Positions 12,801 to 30,436 of a stretch of DNA of 54,157 bases are shown here, piece by piece. A model generated the notes under the pieces. The model had not been told where the DNA came from. It was given only the letters and a program-made list of their open reading frames with translations, and did not search any database. The position numbers and the translations under genes are program-made. Position 1 is the first letter of the stretch. Each line of letters starts with the position of its first letter. The stretch is from NCBI RefSeq assembly GCF_910592395.1, contig NC_088315.1, positions 20,907,219 to 20,961,375 of the forward strand, given 5' to 3'. The DNA comes from Lineus longissimus. Taxonomy: Eukaryota; Nemertea; Pilidiophora; Heteronemertea; Lineidae.

Positions 12801-13948
12801 CCACATGTCATGATATTTGACACGAAAATGACCGATGCAGATGCCAAATGTCATCATATCCGACAAGTGCCGCTTCCAATGCGGACAGACAATTGCAGAA
12901 AGCCTGTCCATATTTTTACACTAATATTTATAAGAGATGCAACCATAAGATAAATCAATGTGACCGCCATGGCACCAGTCTCAAAGAAACAAGTCCCCCA
13001 TCCCTGTCTTGGTTATGGCCATCCTTAGCATTATTTGATAAAATTATCCAGGGCATTAGCTGTTGGCAGCGGTCCTGTGTTCATGAATGGATCACCTGAT
13101 AATGCATGGTTTATTTGGGCTCTGGTTTGTCTTGGTTGAAATGTCCCTGATTGACAGTGTTAAACTTGTATACCATCATGTAATGCAACAAATACTAGAT
13201 TATTCATGCCACTGCCATGAGGGTTTGGCACTGGGTCCATGGGAAAAGTAGATGTAGGTGTCATCTCTCTGGGTCATTTGATATTTGTGTGCTTGCACTC
13301 ATAGTCGCCATGGACAATGGACCTTTTCGAAGAGGTTTGTTTGGCATGTTTGGGCGCTGATCAGTCATGCATTTCACCAGGAACAAAAACGGCCACCATG
13401 GATAAGGTGTTATGACATTGTGTGAAGCTGGCCTTGGCCTGATGTTCTCACAGGTTTCAAGTGTTTTGGTGCAGGTGAGTCTTTGTCAAAAAGGTCCATT
13501 TCGACGTCAAAAAGGTCCGTTTCGACGTCAAAAAGGTCCGTTTCGACGTCAAAAAGGTCCATTTCGAAGCAAAAAATGTCCATTTCGACGTCAAGACTAA
13601 AATGGCAAAATATGCCGGACCCGGAGTTGTCCGGCATGCAACAAGTTGACATCCACACGACAATTAATGAATAGGCCTTTTCGAAGAAGACAAATGAGAA
13701 CCAAAACAAATCAAATGCACGAACTCAAAACACGTCTGAAAACCTAAGCCAACTTCGGACAATGCCAGAAGCCATTTGTTCGGAACGAACTTCTTTGAGA
13801 AATCAGGTTGAGGTTGATATCATCGTGACTGAATCATATAGGTCTGAATGATGATAATCATCAGCGAACATACACATTAGAGCCTGGAACCAACTAATAC
13901 TCACCGCAAAGCAACCCTCACACTCGACTCATCATCTCCTTTTTCCAT
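805..13948 (-). CDS. KIF21: KIF21-family kinesin, N-terminal motor domain (partial, continues beyond left edge)
   Basis: Kinesin-4 class microtubule motor. Coding exons, in transcript order on the minus strand: 13948-13905, 12620-12441, 11734-11692, 5636-5454, 1883-1734, 1513-1385, 993-805. All have GT-AG borders and matching phases, giving 306 residues. The start is a 44-nt exon beginning [15 protein letters not shown]. The P-loop GQTGAGKT (residues 88-95) is split by the 6-kb intron 3. Switch I NSQSSRSH is at 220-227 and switch II DLAGSE at 279-284. The stretches [19 protein letters not shown] and MGTGFDVN are typical of KIF21A/B rather than KIF4 or KIF27. An acidic insert ([11 protein letters not shown], residues 245-255) precedes switch II. 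The rest of the motor, the coiled coil and the WD40 tail that KIF21 proteins carry would lie to the left of base 1. From the KIF21A/B family I infer a role in limiting microtubule growth. KIF21A and KIF21B cannot be told apart, and an invertebrate probably has a single orthologue. Confidence 0.95.
2282..3413. repeat. 48-bp minisatellite in kinesin intron 4
   Basis: About 23 copies of a 48-bp unit containing GAATGATTGATGTGTTGTGA, then GGCTCGAGATGGTAAAACAT. Most copies are identical; a block of four (2619-2770) has TACTCGAG or TGCTCGAG variants. Every unit holds the palindrome CTCGAG. On the minus strand the unit is an open 16-codon frame, giving a spurious 384-codon ORF inside the intron between exons 1883-1734 and 5636-5454. 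Confidence 0.96.
3414..5453. other. Kinesin intron 4, unique part, with a 62-bp direct duplication
   Basis: No coding exon or mobile element was recognised here. The only structure is a tandem duplication at 5041-5160: the 62-bp segment starting AACATATACATGAACA occurs twice with three or four differences. Short open frames in this stretch show no family resemblance. Confidence 0.6.
5637..7550. other. Kinesin intron 3, repeat-free part
   Basis: About 1.9 kb of AT-rich intronic sequence. Apart from two copies of a short motif around AGAGGTGAAGGTCAA and AGAGGTGAAAGTCAA at 7210-7290, I see no structure and no exon. Confidence 0.5.
7551..8630. repeat. 98-bp minisatellite in kinesin intron 3
   Basis: Eleven head-to-tail copies of a 98-bp unit (starting TGATGGTGAGTTGTGTTGGG and ending TCGCAACTGACACCACTT). 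Copies differ at few positions: CTTACGGG, CTTACAGG or CCCTTGGG; GGAAGGG or GGATGGG; GAGTCGC or GATTCGC. As 98 is not a multiple of three, each copy restarts the same 62-codon open frame in the next phase, making a staircase of overlapping frames. No start context or protein family supports translation. Confidence 0.96.
8631..10044. other. Kinesin intron 3, unique part
   Basis: Contains a 153-codon plus-strand frame (8779-9240) with a hydrophobic stretch but no recognisable family, and a small inverted-repeat element at 9337-9481. No exon of the kinesin is missing between residues 89 and 90, so this is intronic. Confidence 0.45.
9337..9481. mobile_element. Possible 145-bp MITE with ACAGCGCC termini
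   Basis: The left end reads ACAGCGCCGCCCG. The right end, reverse-complemented, reads ACAGCGCCACCCG, giving a 13-bp inverted repeat with one mismatch. The interior is AT-rich. No convincing target duplication is visible, so this could be a chance inverted repeat. Confidence 0.35.
10045..10261. repeat. Three-copy tandem repeat (68 and 75 bp spacing)
   Basis: Three copies starting ACATTATACATGTAAAACCA at 10045, 10113 and 10188. The second and third carry an extra CTAATATA-type segment that explains the longer spacing. Lies in kinesin intron 3. Confidence 0.9.
10566..10860. repeat. 41-bp minisatellite in kinesin intron 3
   Basis: About seven copies of a 41-bp unit containing AAATGCCACCCGTGCATATT and GGCCAAAGTCACCATCATGA. 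The central five copies are identical. Lies about 830 bp upstream (on the plus strand) of kinesin exon 11734-11692. Confidence 0.94.
10861..11691. other. Kinesin intron 3, unique part next to exon 3
   Basis: AT-rich sequence between the 41-bp array and exon 11734-11692. No exon, element or repeat recognised. Confidence 0.5.
11735..12440. other. Kinesin intron 2, no features seen
   Basis: A 706-bp intron between exons 12620-12441 and 11734-11692. A 203-codon minus-strand frame (12606-11995) overlaps exon 2 in a different frame and resembles no protein family; it is a shadow. Confidence 0.6.
12621..13904. other. Kinesin intron 1, with a 21-bp tandem repeat at 13488-13597
   Basis: Unique sequence except for five copies of a 21-bp unit (GTCAAAAAGGTCCGTTTCGA plus C) at 13488-13597, the last two diverged. 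The 21-bp period makes both strands open through the array (for example a DVETDLF peptide repeat), with no coding meaning. Confidence 0.85.
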
Positions 13949-14774
13949 CCTCTCAAATCAAAACAAATGACACAAGATCAATCATAGTGCATTTCCCACA
14001 GTCATGCAGTGGGGACATATTTTGTACAGAGACGAACGGAACTCTTCGTCTTCACTATATTCATTCTATACTCCTGAAAAACGCCGATATAGCATATTTC
14101 TAACGCATTGGATCTAATCTTCATATATTCCTGAAGCACCGAATTGTATTTGATAATTCAAGAAAAGGGTTATTCACCAAAAACCACACGCATTCAGTAG
14201 GTGTCACGGTAACCGCCACAAACAGAGAAAAATTTGTCACCCGTGATCTGTTTTCATCGGTCAATGTTATATCCAATCCGCGTTAGCAGGTCATGTGATC
14301 TTTGAGATTTCGCACGTGCGCAGTTCAAATGGTGAACAAGGACTTGGGTTTTCCCGGTGTTTTGAGGGGACAACGAGTAGGAGCTCGGGGTGAAATTGGT
14401 GGAAATCATTTTACTAATACCTGCAGTTAGGGGCTTTAGCCTCAGGGGCGTCAGCAATCTTGCCAAACCCTTATAATGTCTTGTTTTGTACTGTTCCTTA
14501 TTCGGCACCAACTAAAACCACTTACCACTTATCGGCCACTTACCACTTACCGGGCACCTTCGTTCCAGCCCATGTTCCCTGTTTTCTCTTTACCCATGTA
14601 GGTTGGTTCCACGTCTCACGAAAGATGGCAGCACCGTTCAAGTAGGCGCTTCCAGTGATTTATGCTAATTTCAATTTCCTAACCCTAACCCTTGTGCTAA
14701 TTTCACGAACATCAGGCTTTGTGACTACCTCTTACTTTTCCCACAAGGTAGCGCCACTGCCGCTGTGGCCGTGT

Positions 14775-15294
14775 ACTTAGCAATGCCACTTGTTTTTGGT
14801 CCTTTGACAAGGCACTTTATGCCACTGGTGATGTTTCGTTCCTTGGACAAGGCAGTTTGGGAATGCCACTGGTGATGTTTTGGTCCTTGGAGAAGACACT
14901 TTGGTAAGTCACTGGTAACGCTTGGGTTCTTGGACAAGACACTTTGCCAATGCGGCTGGTGATGTTTCGGTCTTTGGACAAGACACTTTGGCAATGCCAC
15001 TGGTCAGATGTATTACACAAGGCACGCACACAATGACCACATGCAGAGTACATGTACCTGCGTTTTGGTCGCACTTGTCAGAAAGTCGACCCAAACATTA
15101 CCGGGGGCACTGCCGAAGTGTCTTGTACAAGGACCTAAATATTACCGGTGGCACTGCCAAAGTGGTTGTCCAGGGACCCAAACATTACCAGTAGCATCGC
15201 AAAGCATGTCTTGTCCAAGGCCCCAAACATTACCGTTATTCCATACACCGTTATCATTGTGTGCGTACCTTGTGTAATACATCTGTCCAGTGGC
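14775..15294. repeat. Inverted satellite: ~56-60-bp units in both orientations around a palindrome
   Basis: About four or five diverged units (core GGTGATGTTTCGGTCCTTGG, then ACAAGACACTTTGGCAATGC) run from 14775 to about 15005. From about 15085 to 15240 the same unit runs in the opposite orientation (TGTCTTGTACAAGGACC, then ATTACCGGTGGCACTGCC). Between and after them, 14999-15036 and 15256-15294 are inverted copies of one ~38-bp segment (CAGATGTATTACACAAGG). Confidence 0.85.
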
Positions 15295-16367
15295 AAGTGA
15301 TTTTAGTTGGTGCCGGACTGATTTGGCCTGGCTGTGACCGTCTCATCTCTCTCACCATGTTGACAACTTGGCAGAGCAGCCCAAACTGATGGGGCCTGGC
15401 TGGGACTGTCTCTTCTCTCTCATCATTTTGTCAGCACGGTGGAGCAGCCAGGACTGTCATACCGTTGTCATGAGTTCACTAGAGCTTGCACTTACATAAT
15501 ACATGTAGTATAAAACCAAAAAAATATAACTTGTAAAACTCGTGCTACGAGTTTTACCGTCATCGGATGAGCATCCCATATGCCACGAGATCCTTCACCG
15601 TCAATTCCTTTACCGTCATCGGATGCGTATCCGATGTACCACTAGATTTTGAGTTTTGTAAAGGTTTCGGGGATACGACCAATGCATGCAAGCAGCGTCG
15701 GCGGAACCCCAGCACCGCCCTCTCGGTCTATCAGTACCGCGCCACTAGACTGTCAGCACTCACGGACTCCGGACCTCCAGACTTTAGAGACCAAGCTTTT
15801 CTTTACCTTACAAACATATATAACTCCGTGACTCACTTATATATGGTATTTTTTTCACATGCATTGGTCTCGTGGTTTACGGAAAAGTAGGCCAGTACAT
15901 GAAATAGGGTATTAATGATGAGCATTTAGTTTGTAACTACAGTGATGAGCAGGCGGACAGATTCAAATTACATATCATCTTTCTGGTCACCTAAATCCCA
16001 CACCCAAATTGTCCCTTCACATCACGTGCACGGAGCTATATAAATACGATTGCCTTGTGCATGCACACTTCCGACTCCAAAAGAATCGACTCGAATCTTA
16101 ACTCAAATTCGCCATTGCTGACATCATTGGCGCCAAGACTATTTCTTTTGACCCTGTTGACCTCGCTTCTAAAAACATTTTTGAGAAAGCCATTCAAACA
16201 TTAAAATCAACTACGAACATTATCTATTATATCCCCGAGCTATATAAATACGATATATCAAGAAAATCTGTCGCAATATTGAATTATCCGATTAGCTTGG
16301 AACTATTTACACCGAATTACCTTTCCGCCAGCGTGACCTCATCACAATCATGGCGCTTTTTCAACAT

Positions 16368-16810
16368 GAGACAAGACCACTAATGAATATTCATAGGTTG
16401 GAGGGTCGAGGCCTATCAATTAGACGAGTGCATGTTTTTTACTCTCAAGTACATATTTGGAGAGGTATTGAAAAAATATTTGCTGTGGCAAGTCTACAGA
16501 TATAAAGAAATTATTTGATGAAAAAATTAATTTCGAATTTTGCTAATTGGGTAATAGGGGGCGTGTTTTGAGTTTTTTCTGCCAGTTGGCTGAAAACAGT
16601 GGAAATATCAAAGTCTGTCTAATTTGTCGATTATAAAAAAATTTCCGTGGTCAATCACCAATTTCCATCGCACCAGTTACTCGCAAGACTAACCCGTATA
16701 TCATATCCGAATTTCAGTTTCACTACTTGACGCGTTTGTTGATGCGTCGCGGTCAAACATTGACAATTTAACTGCTAAAAGGCTTAAAAAATCAATTGTG
16801 GTCTTGTCTC
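16368..16810. mobile_element. 443-bp non-autonomous element, GAGACAAGACCAC ends, 4-bp target duplication
   Basis: Left end GAGACAAGACCACTAATG; right end CAATTGTGGTCTTGTCTC, so the terminal inverted repeat is the 13-bp GAGACAAGACCAC. Both sides are flanked by ACAT (16364-16367 and 16811-16814). No coding capacity. The same ends and interior recur at 44641-46499 and 46937-47134. Short inverted ends, a 4-bp duplication and no protein fit a MITE; I cannot name the superfamily. Confidence 0.75.
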
Positions 16811-16855
16811 ACATTGCGACGAGCTGAACAACGAAAATACCGTCTTATCAATAAA

Positions 16856-16934
16856 GCCTTGATGGCCTCGGCGGTTAGACGGTTGCACTGTGGATTGGAT
16901 GAGGATGGTCACGGGTTCGAACCCCGGCGAAGGC
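16856..16934 (+). pseudogene. tRNA-derived sequence (SINE head or tRNA pseudogene)
   Basis: A Pol III A box-like TGGCCTCGGCGG (16863-16874) and a perfect B box GGTTCGAACCC (16914-16924) sit at tRNA-like positions. The ends can pair (GCCTT with AAGGC), and the T arm has a 4-bp stem CGGG/CCCG around TTCGAAC. No acceptable anticodon stem can be drawn, so this is not a working tRNA. It begins 45 bp after the mobile element ending at 16810. Confidence 0.65.
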
Positions 16935-18066
16935 CTAACTATATTTCGTGTTTTTTTGAAAAAATTATTGTTTATCAGGCGCGGATCCAAGCGGGTGAAC
17001 CAGACGCACGGCTCCTAATTGATGTGATCTTTTTTAAATTGACCACTTATGTCATGAAAGGGTTGACCTCGCGCGCTACGTTTCAGCTACGTAATTGGCT
17101 ATGCTCCCACCTATAACTAGTAGTCCCGGCTGGGCAGACGTTGTTTACTTCTTCACACATTTTGTACACGTTGTAGTGAGTTTATTGACTGATTGAGGAG
17201 AGTTTCATTCGACGCTGACACCAGTGATGTTTTCTCAACACCCTATTGTAACTTTTGTGAGGATCATTTGTTCTGGCGTTTCACTGAACATTTCCGTTTG
17301 CAAAAACTCAAACATACCTTGGATATCATCACAACCACATTGTTTTATTGGTTGCTTGATATGAGGTATTAACATCGTAAAATTAGCACAGTTTTATTTC
17401 CCGCGAAATCTGACAGATCACATGACCTGCTTACGCGGATTGGATATAACACCTACCGTTTTCATCATGACATTGGCCTTCGGTTGTATCCGGAACGATT
17501 CGGGCGAAGCGACAGTGTCGCCAGCTATCCAAACGAGGAAGAACTAAAATTCCGGTCACAACCGCCTCGCTGGTCACACGCGTTTCTTTCCATTTCATTT
17601 TCATAAGACATTCCTTTCATTTGAGACTTGCAAGCCAAAAAATCATAGTAAGAGGATTTGACTGTATACAATGAGCACTGCCACTGTGGTAGAGAGTAAT
17701 ACACAAAACTACTACATGATGCCAATCATAGCAACAGATGACGTATGTCGCACTAAAGAGACAATTAGGGCCTATGTCACAACAAATCAAAAGCCAACTT
17801 AGCTTCGACCGTGCTGCCAGAGCTATAACAGAGACCATGTTGCCATCTTGCAACCAACAAAGGTTAGTTGAACAATGTTAAACTCTGGCGGGTATTGCAG
17901 TCACAATCAGCAGTCTGCATGGCGAGGCAGCGACTTGGTGTGTTCTACTGTGGACAATGAATCAGAATGGCTTGGATCAGATCTTCCAATCCTAGAAAGT
18001 GATCATCAAAGTCATCCAGCAGCATCTGAGGCAGACCCTCAATTTGTTTTGTCAAAAAAGAACTAA

Positions 18067-18459
18067 GACTCAAGGTGGAAGATTACCAAGGTAAGTTTAT
18101 TTGAACAAATTTACAAGTATACACAATGTCCGAAGTTAGTTACTCCTAATGAAACCAATCTTTTCGTCAAGGCAAGTGCCAGCAGGATAAATTACAAGGA
18201 CACAATCTGGCACATCTCTTTTAGGGCAGACTCTCTTGGACTAGATGAACTGCGACACACAATCATAGTCCATGCAGATCTTATATCACCCGAGTTGCAA
18301 TCTGACCCATTAGATATTGCTCAGCCTCTTTTAGAAAAGGTGTTGGCATACACACAGCATCATACACTTAATGACTGCCGGGACACTCAAATCAGAGTGA
18401 ATAGTGGGCAGTGTTATCTATGCCCTGTCTCCACAAGACAGCTTTCTAATAAGAGTTGA
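18067..18459 (+). other. Unassigned open frame overlapping the 3' end of CINP on the opposite strand
   Basis: This frame is open for about 131 codons with no ATG, so it could only be an exon. A good acceptor (TTTTCGTCAAG, ending 18171) with a CTAAT branch-point-like motif about 20 nt before it would begin the exon ASASRINYKDTIWHIS. The frame ends QLSNKS then TGA at 18457-18459. It overlaps the last CINP exon by 46 nt in antisense and covers the probable CINP 3' UTR. I recognise no family. It may be chance, or the last exon of a convergent gene whose upstream exons I could not join. Confidence 0.25.
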
Positions 18460-20769
18460 GTGTCAGAGTCAATATAAGGTTGATGCAGCCAGGCACTGGT
18501 GTAGAACATCATTAAGTCTCTATCATCAGTGTGAGCAATGTTCTCAATGATTGTACGACGAAGATCTAATTCCTTCTTGTACATCTTAGTCAGGTTTGTG
18601 GCAGTGTCATCTGCAAGGAAACACAACATCATTTTATTCTTTTTGTCATTTGCCAGTCACAAAAATCAGTTATGCTCGTTGCATTCAAGTTTAGAATGAT
18701 CTAAAGCAAGGGTAGGCATCATTGGCCGATCCACAAGATCGATGTCAGAAACTCACATCGCATTTGTAATGGTTTCAATCCAAGACACATGATCAGACGA
18801 CTGCCTTATGTGAAGCCTACCTCCCCCTTACAGCAGAGGATTCTTCTGGCACCTGTTTCGCCAACCCCGACTCTCACTGTTTTATTCTCCCTCTATGAAC
18901 AAAAGTGATGGCAAAGCCTCGGAGGTCAAGATGACTTTCACTATCCATTGCATTTTATCGTCCAATTTTAAATCTCAACTCAATACCCAGTACATGTATT
19001 TTGAAATATATTAATTGGTGACCCTAATACCAACTGCTAAACTGCCCCAGAAAATAAGCCACCTGCTAAACCAGCGGCCTGACAGGCAAGATTAACGTTA
19101 CGTGAAATCACCAATAGGGTGTTCTTCTATCCGAAGGTATATTTACTCTTGAACCAGGAATTCTTTTCTTTGCTAAAGACAACACAACCCAGTCCCCTGA
19201 CTGTGCAAGTCCCGTGAAGATCACCAACTTGATGTTGACCCTCTACTGCCTATAGTCCCCCTTTAACAGCCAAAAGGCCTGTAGCCAGGTCCTGTTTATG
19301 GTCCTACTTACAGAACTGTTTGGTTTGCCAGGTGAGAAAGAGAGGATGTTGAGGTACAGCCTGTCCATTCTGATGCCATTCCAAGTCACACACCCCCTTC
19401 AGAGTGCGGCTGATACCTTCAAGCTTCCCAATTATCTTCTCCTACAAGTCAAAGAACGGTGAACCTATAAAGTATTAAGCAGTCCTACTATTTGTTGTAA
19501 TCAATGCATCTTGACCAGAAGGTTCCGAGATCGCTAATCACGCAATAGTGAGGACGCCAGAGTTCGAGAGTTAGGAGCATGAACATGGTTTCTTTTTCCT
19601 CAGCATTCGCTCTAAAAAAATATGCTATTATTCCCTCCAAAAATTGGTGTCATTTTGCCCCCCACGCCAACCCTGCCCAAAAAGCTAGCTATGTTCCTGA
19701 CTGTCCTCATGATGCAGTACATAATTTGCAATAGGAGTCTGAGAGGGAAATGGGGTTGAAATGTCAAATTGTCATCAAAAGAAACATTCTATCTTCATCG
19801 TACAGGCATTCACAGTCACAAACTGACATCTCATAAACTGCAAACTATTTTGACAAACTCACCAAAGTTTGAAAAACTTTCTCTAGTTTTTCGCACAGTG
19901 TTTGTAACTCTTCTACATGTAAGTGTGTGTCTAGCTCCAGCTCTGTCCTCTCGCCTTCATCTTTCAATCTGCATGAAACGTTAAAAGCGAAGGAAACATA
20001 AACTGGCAGCATATACAAGAATCACAAGAAAAAGTTTCCCAATAAGTTCCTGATCTTTCTCATTCCATTTGTTTCGAGTGTTCTATTTCCATAGATGGCT
20101 GAAGTACCAGGTTTTCAGGATTCTTGTCCTTGTTTTAGTGACGGCTCATCTTTCGATGGAAAGGGACATATTTCCTTGTACCAGCTCTTAGAAAGAAAAG
20201 TTCCAGCACAGGAGTTAAAGGTGTACCCTTTCCCTTCACTACCGTCAAAAATCTCTGGAAGAACTTTATATTAATTATAATAAGTGATAAAGCTGCTATG
20301 AAATGACGCTTTACTAACATATTCTTGAGCTTGATGTTTGCAATCAGACTGATGATTTCTTGTCCTTTGTTGCTGATTGAGTCCCACTTGTTGGTATAAT
20401 TATGAAGGTCAGCACAGCTGTCTTTCACCTTCCGAGCCAATCCCGTCAAGTTGCCAGCCTGCTTTGGTGTCCGGCTCTGGGGAACTGCAAATATAGCAGT
20501 GTAGTGTAATGCACATGCACCAAAACTAGTAAAATACCTTCTGAAGCACAGGATCACACTTTTTAGTCTTTTAAACCATATCTGAAAAATTATTTTACTG
20601 AAATGTTTTTGTGGGATTCAATGTAGACGAATATTCTCCATTTTGATTTGGACATATTGATGAAAAGCTTACCCGGTGCATCAGTAAATCTGTTGGAGAT
20701 ATTTGGAGTTTCGGTTTGACCACGTTCTGATGAAACTCCCTTGCCAGATTTCTTTTTCTTTGCACTCAT
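18414..20769 (-). CDS. CINP: CINP, cyclin-dependent kinase 2-interacting protein homologue
   Basis: Exons in transcript order: 20769-20673, 20484-20319, 19968-19863, 19441-19312, 18610-18414 (stop TAA at 18416-18414). Total 696 nt, 231 residues; human CINP is about 212. Hallmarks: LARKVKDSCADLHNYTNKWD (residues 45-64) matches the start of the CINP conserved region, and a charged helix VEELQTLCEKLEKV follows near 106-119. A segment ending PLFLTWQTKQFYD precedes the C-terminal signature SAWLHQPYIDSDTQLLLES. The protein ends ETGHR, where human CINP has two more residues. Human CINP is a small nuclear protein that binds CDK2 and the CDC7 complex and takes part in ATR-ATRIP checkpoint signalling; I infer the same role. 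The intron 2 donor is GTTAGT, chosen because it is the only one that keeps phase with exon 3. A possible polyadenylation signal (AATAAA on the minus strand) is at 18101-18096. The gene is divergent from DNAJC25. Confidence 0.93.
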
Positions 20770-21849
20770 TGTTGCAATTCGTTCAATAAAGGACCATTCG
20801 AAAAATTCTGCAATGCATGGAGAACAGTCTGTATGGAAATTTAATTAAATTGAGGCATCTGAAAAGTTTGTTGCCATTGGTACCTAATTTAATTAGGTGC
20901 CCTAATATATGTGTCACTCTTTTTGTTGTGTGCAGGATTGATTGTCTGGCATCTTCTCTCAAAAATCACATGTGCTGGCCGTTTAAATTTTGCCGAAGTC
21001 ACCCACACTCTGACCGAGGGTCGCTCACTACAGCCTGGGGCAAGACGAGGCGTCGATTCCAAAAAGAACGCCGTCACGAAAGCACCTTGCGCACTTGCAG
21101 TAGTTCATAGTTGTAATCGAACACAAAAAAAACGTACAGAAGAAATGTCGTACATATAAGCTAGATACTTCTACTTCTACACTATACCGGCTTGGCATGT
21201 TTGCCAGGGGTCCCAGTGCGTGGTGCCACGGTAATTCTTCGGGATTTACAGTGTGCAAATGCGCAAAAGAACTCCCATACCTTTATCATTTTGACCTAGG
21301 GATAGGCCTACGGGTCCTAGCCTAGGCCCTATAATATACCTTTTTAGCAATAAGCGCCATTTTTATTTTGATGACTTACCCGGTGGACGCTGTCGCTGGT
21401 GTGGACAGTTTGTTTTGGATGATCCGTGACCGGTTTTGGGTACAATCTCATCTAGGCCTAGTAGGCCTAAAGTCCTATCTCTATCTGCAGTGTAGCTAAA
21501 TCAGTAAATGTGTGAATTATGCATTGCATGGTGTACATTTCATTTCAGTGTCGATATATGTCGAATGACCGATGTTTTGCGTCAGTGTTTGCAGATTTAC
21601 AGCTTGAGATTGTTAGGACGGCAACAATATATCGTTGATTCAGAGTAGAAGACGGGTGAATAAGGTAGGAAATGACAAAAAAACCGACAAATTTCGATTT
21701 GGTTGGACTTCGTCGCCATCTTTTCTCTGGACATGTTCGCTACCTTGGGGGGAAACGACTGGGGGCGAAAAGGTCAGGGAGCGAAACAACCGCAATTCGT
21801 TCATCTTTCTTCCAATAGGGGGAATATAGGATAATGGAAAGAAAATCAA
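20770..21849. promoter_or_regulatory. Divergent intergenic region between CINP and DNAJC25
   Basis: The two start codons face away from each other across 1080 bp, so this stretch should hold both promoters. There is no TATA box at a telling distance and no CpG-dense block. A GTAAGT-type donor on the minus strand (CCGGGTAAGTC at about 21387-21377) could end an upstream non-coding CINP exon; that is only a suggestion. Confidence 0.5.
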
Positions 21850-29285
<7,436 letters not shown>

Positions 29286-30436
29286 AGTCATGAGCAGTCA
29301 TCCAACTTGCCTGTCTCCCACACTGCTCTTCATATTGGCTATTGGAATAATGGCCTGTTTCCAAAAAAGCGGTTTTCCATGCATTTTGCCGCATGAGCTG
29401 GTCTCTCTGGTCAGGTCAAGTACATGTAGCTGAGCCAATAAATTACATCAAAAATCAATGTTCACCTTAGGAAACTGAAATCGGCACTGTTTTGGCAAGA
29501 GCCATTAATATAAATTCCAAAAGTGAAACAGGAAAAGGCTGCGGATGTTCAAACAATTATAAGTCATCAATATGTATCTTGTGGAATACGTTTTACCAAA
29601 AGGATTGAAAACGTTTCCAACAAATTTCAATATCAAAATTTTACAACCAAATATTGAGTTAAATTGAGGGTTGTGTATCAAAAATGCCATGTCTCGATGT
29701 GTTGGGTGGTGCTATTCATTGTGAATATCTTGTTTTGAGCTACTATGATGATTCAATCTGCACGAATGGGACTAGACCATATCAAAGTTGTGATCAAGTC
29801 GAGCACTTTCAGATCTGCTGAGAAACGACAGCTTCCTTTTCCAGTATGTGGAACTAATGTGCTTATAAAATCCATCGAAACCATGAAAATTTATCAGTCG
29901 GTTATTGAAATATCATACTCGAATTTTGAATTTCAATTCGGGAACCATACTGATCAACACTTCCTGTTGATTTGTAAAAAAACAACAAATTTTCAGAAAT
30001 GTTCCCAACTCCATTGCATTGTTGGGTGAGTTGTCAAAGAGAATATCGCTACATTCATGTAGAATGGGATTCATAAACTTCTATTTCATCTCCAGAAGTA
30101 AAACTCTTTAGTACTGATTTTATTTATGATTCATTTAATACTTGTTTGGGTTTGTGGACAGCATGTTGTTTTATTTGAAGTTGTTTTATGTTCTATAGGT
30201 TTAGAAACACCTTCTAATGTTTATTTATGACTCAAAAAGTCAGTTTTATTCGTGAGGCTCCGGTACAATCCAGCTTCGCATGCTATGGGTACCAATTAGA
30301 GGCATATGTCCAAGTGCTATTGGTTTATAATTCAGAGAGACCATCGACATCATACATGAAGCCTCATCATCTCGTCACTTTGGAAACCAGGGGATCATTG
30401 TGATGTCACTTGGCAATATGATTAGCCAGGTTGGGC

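Larger units (their letters stand above)
13949..18413. other. Intergenic region between kinesin and CINP, repeat-rich
   Basis: Holds the kinesin promoter side (from 13949), a 14-bp interstitial telomere-like run at 14678-14694, and the inverted satellite at 14775-15294. It also holds a 443-bp foldback-family element at 16368-16810, a tRNA-derived sequence at 16856-16934 and an unexplained plus-strand open frame at 18067-18459. Segments at 14265-14316 and 17401-17452 are inverted copies of each other. No confident gene. Confidence 0.6.

Noticed and set aside
14678-14694. CCTAACCCTAACCC as an interstitial telomere
   Set aside because: Only about two and a third repeats, too short to claim a fusion or healed break.
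20817-21258. Overlapping 76-97-codon frames between CINP and DNAJC25
   Set aside because: Overlap on both strands, no family, and they occupy the shared promoter interval.
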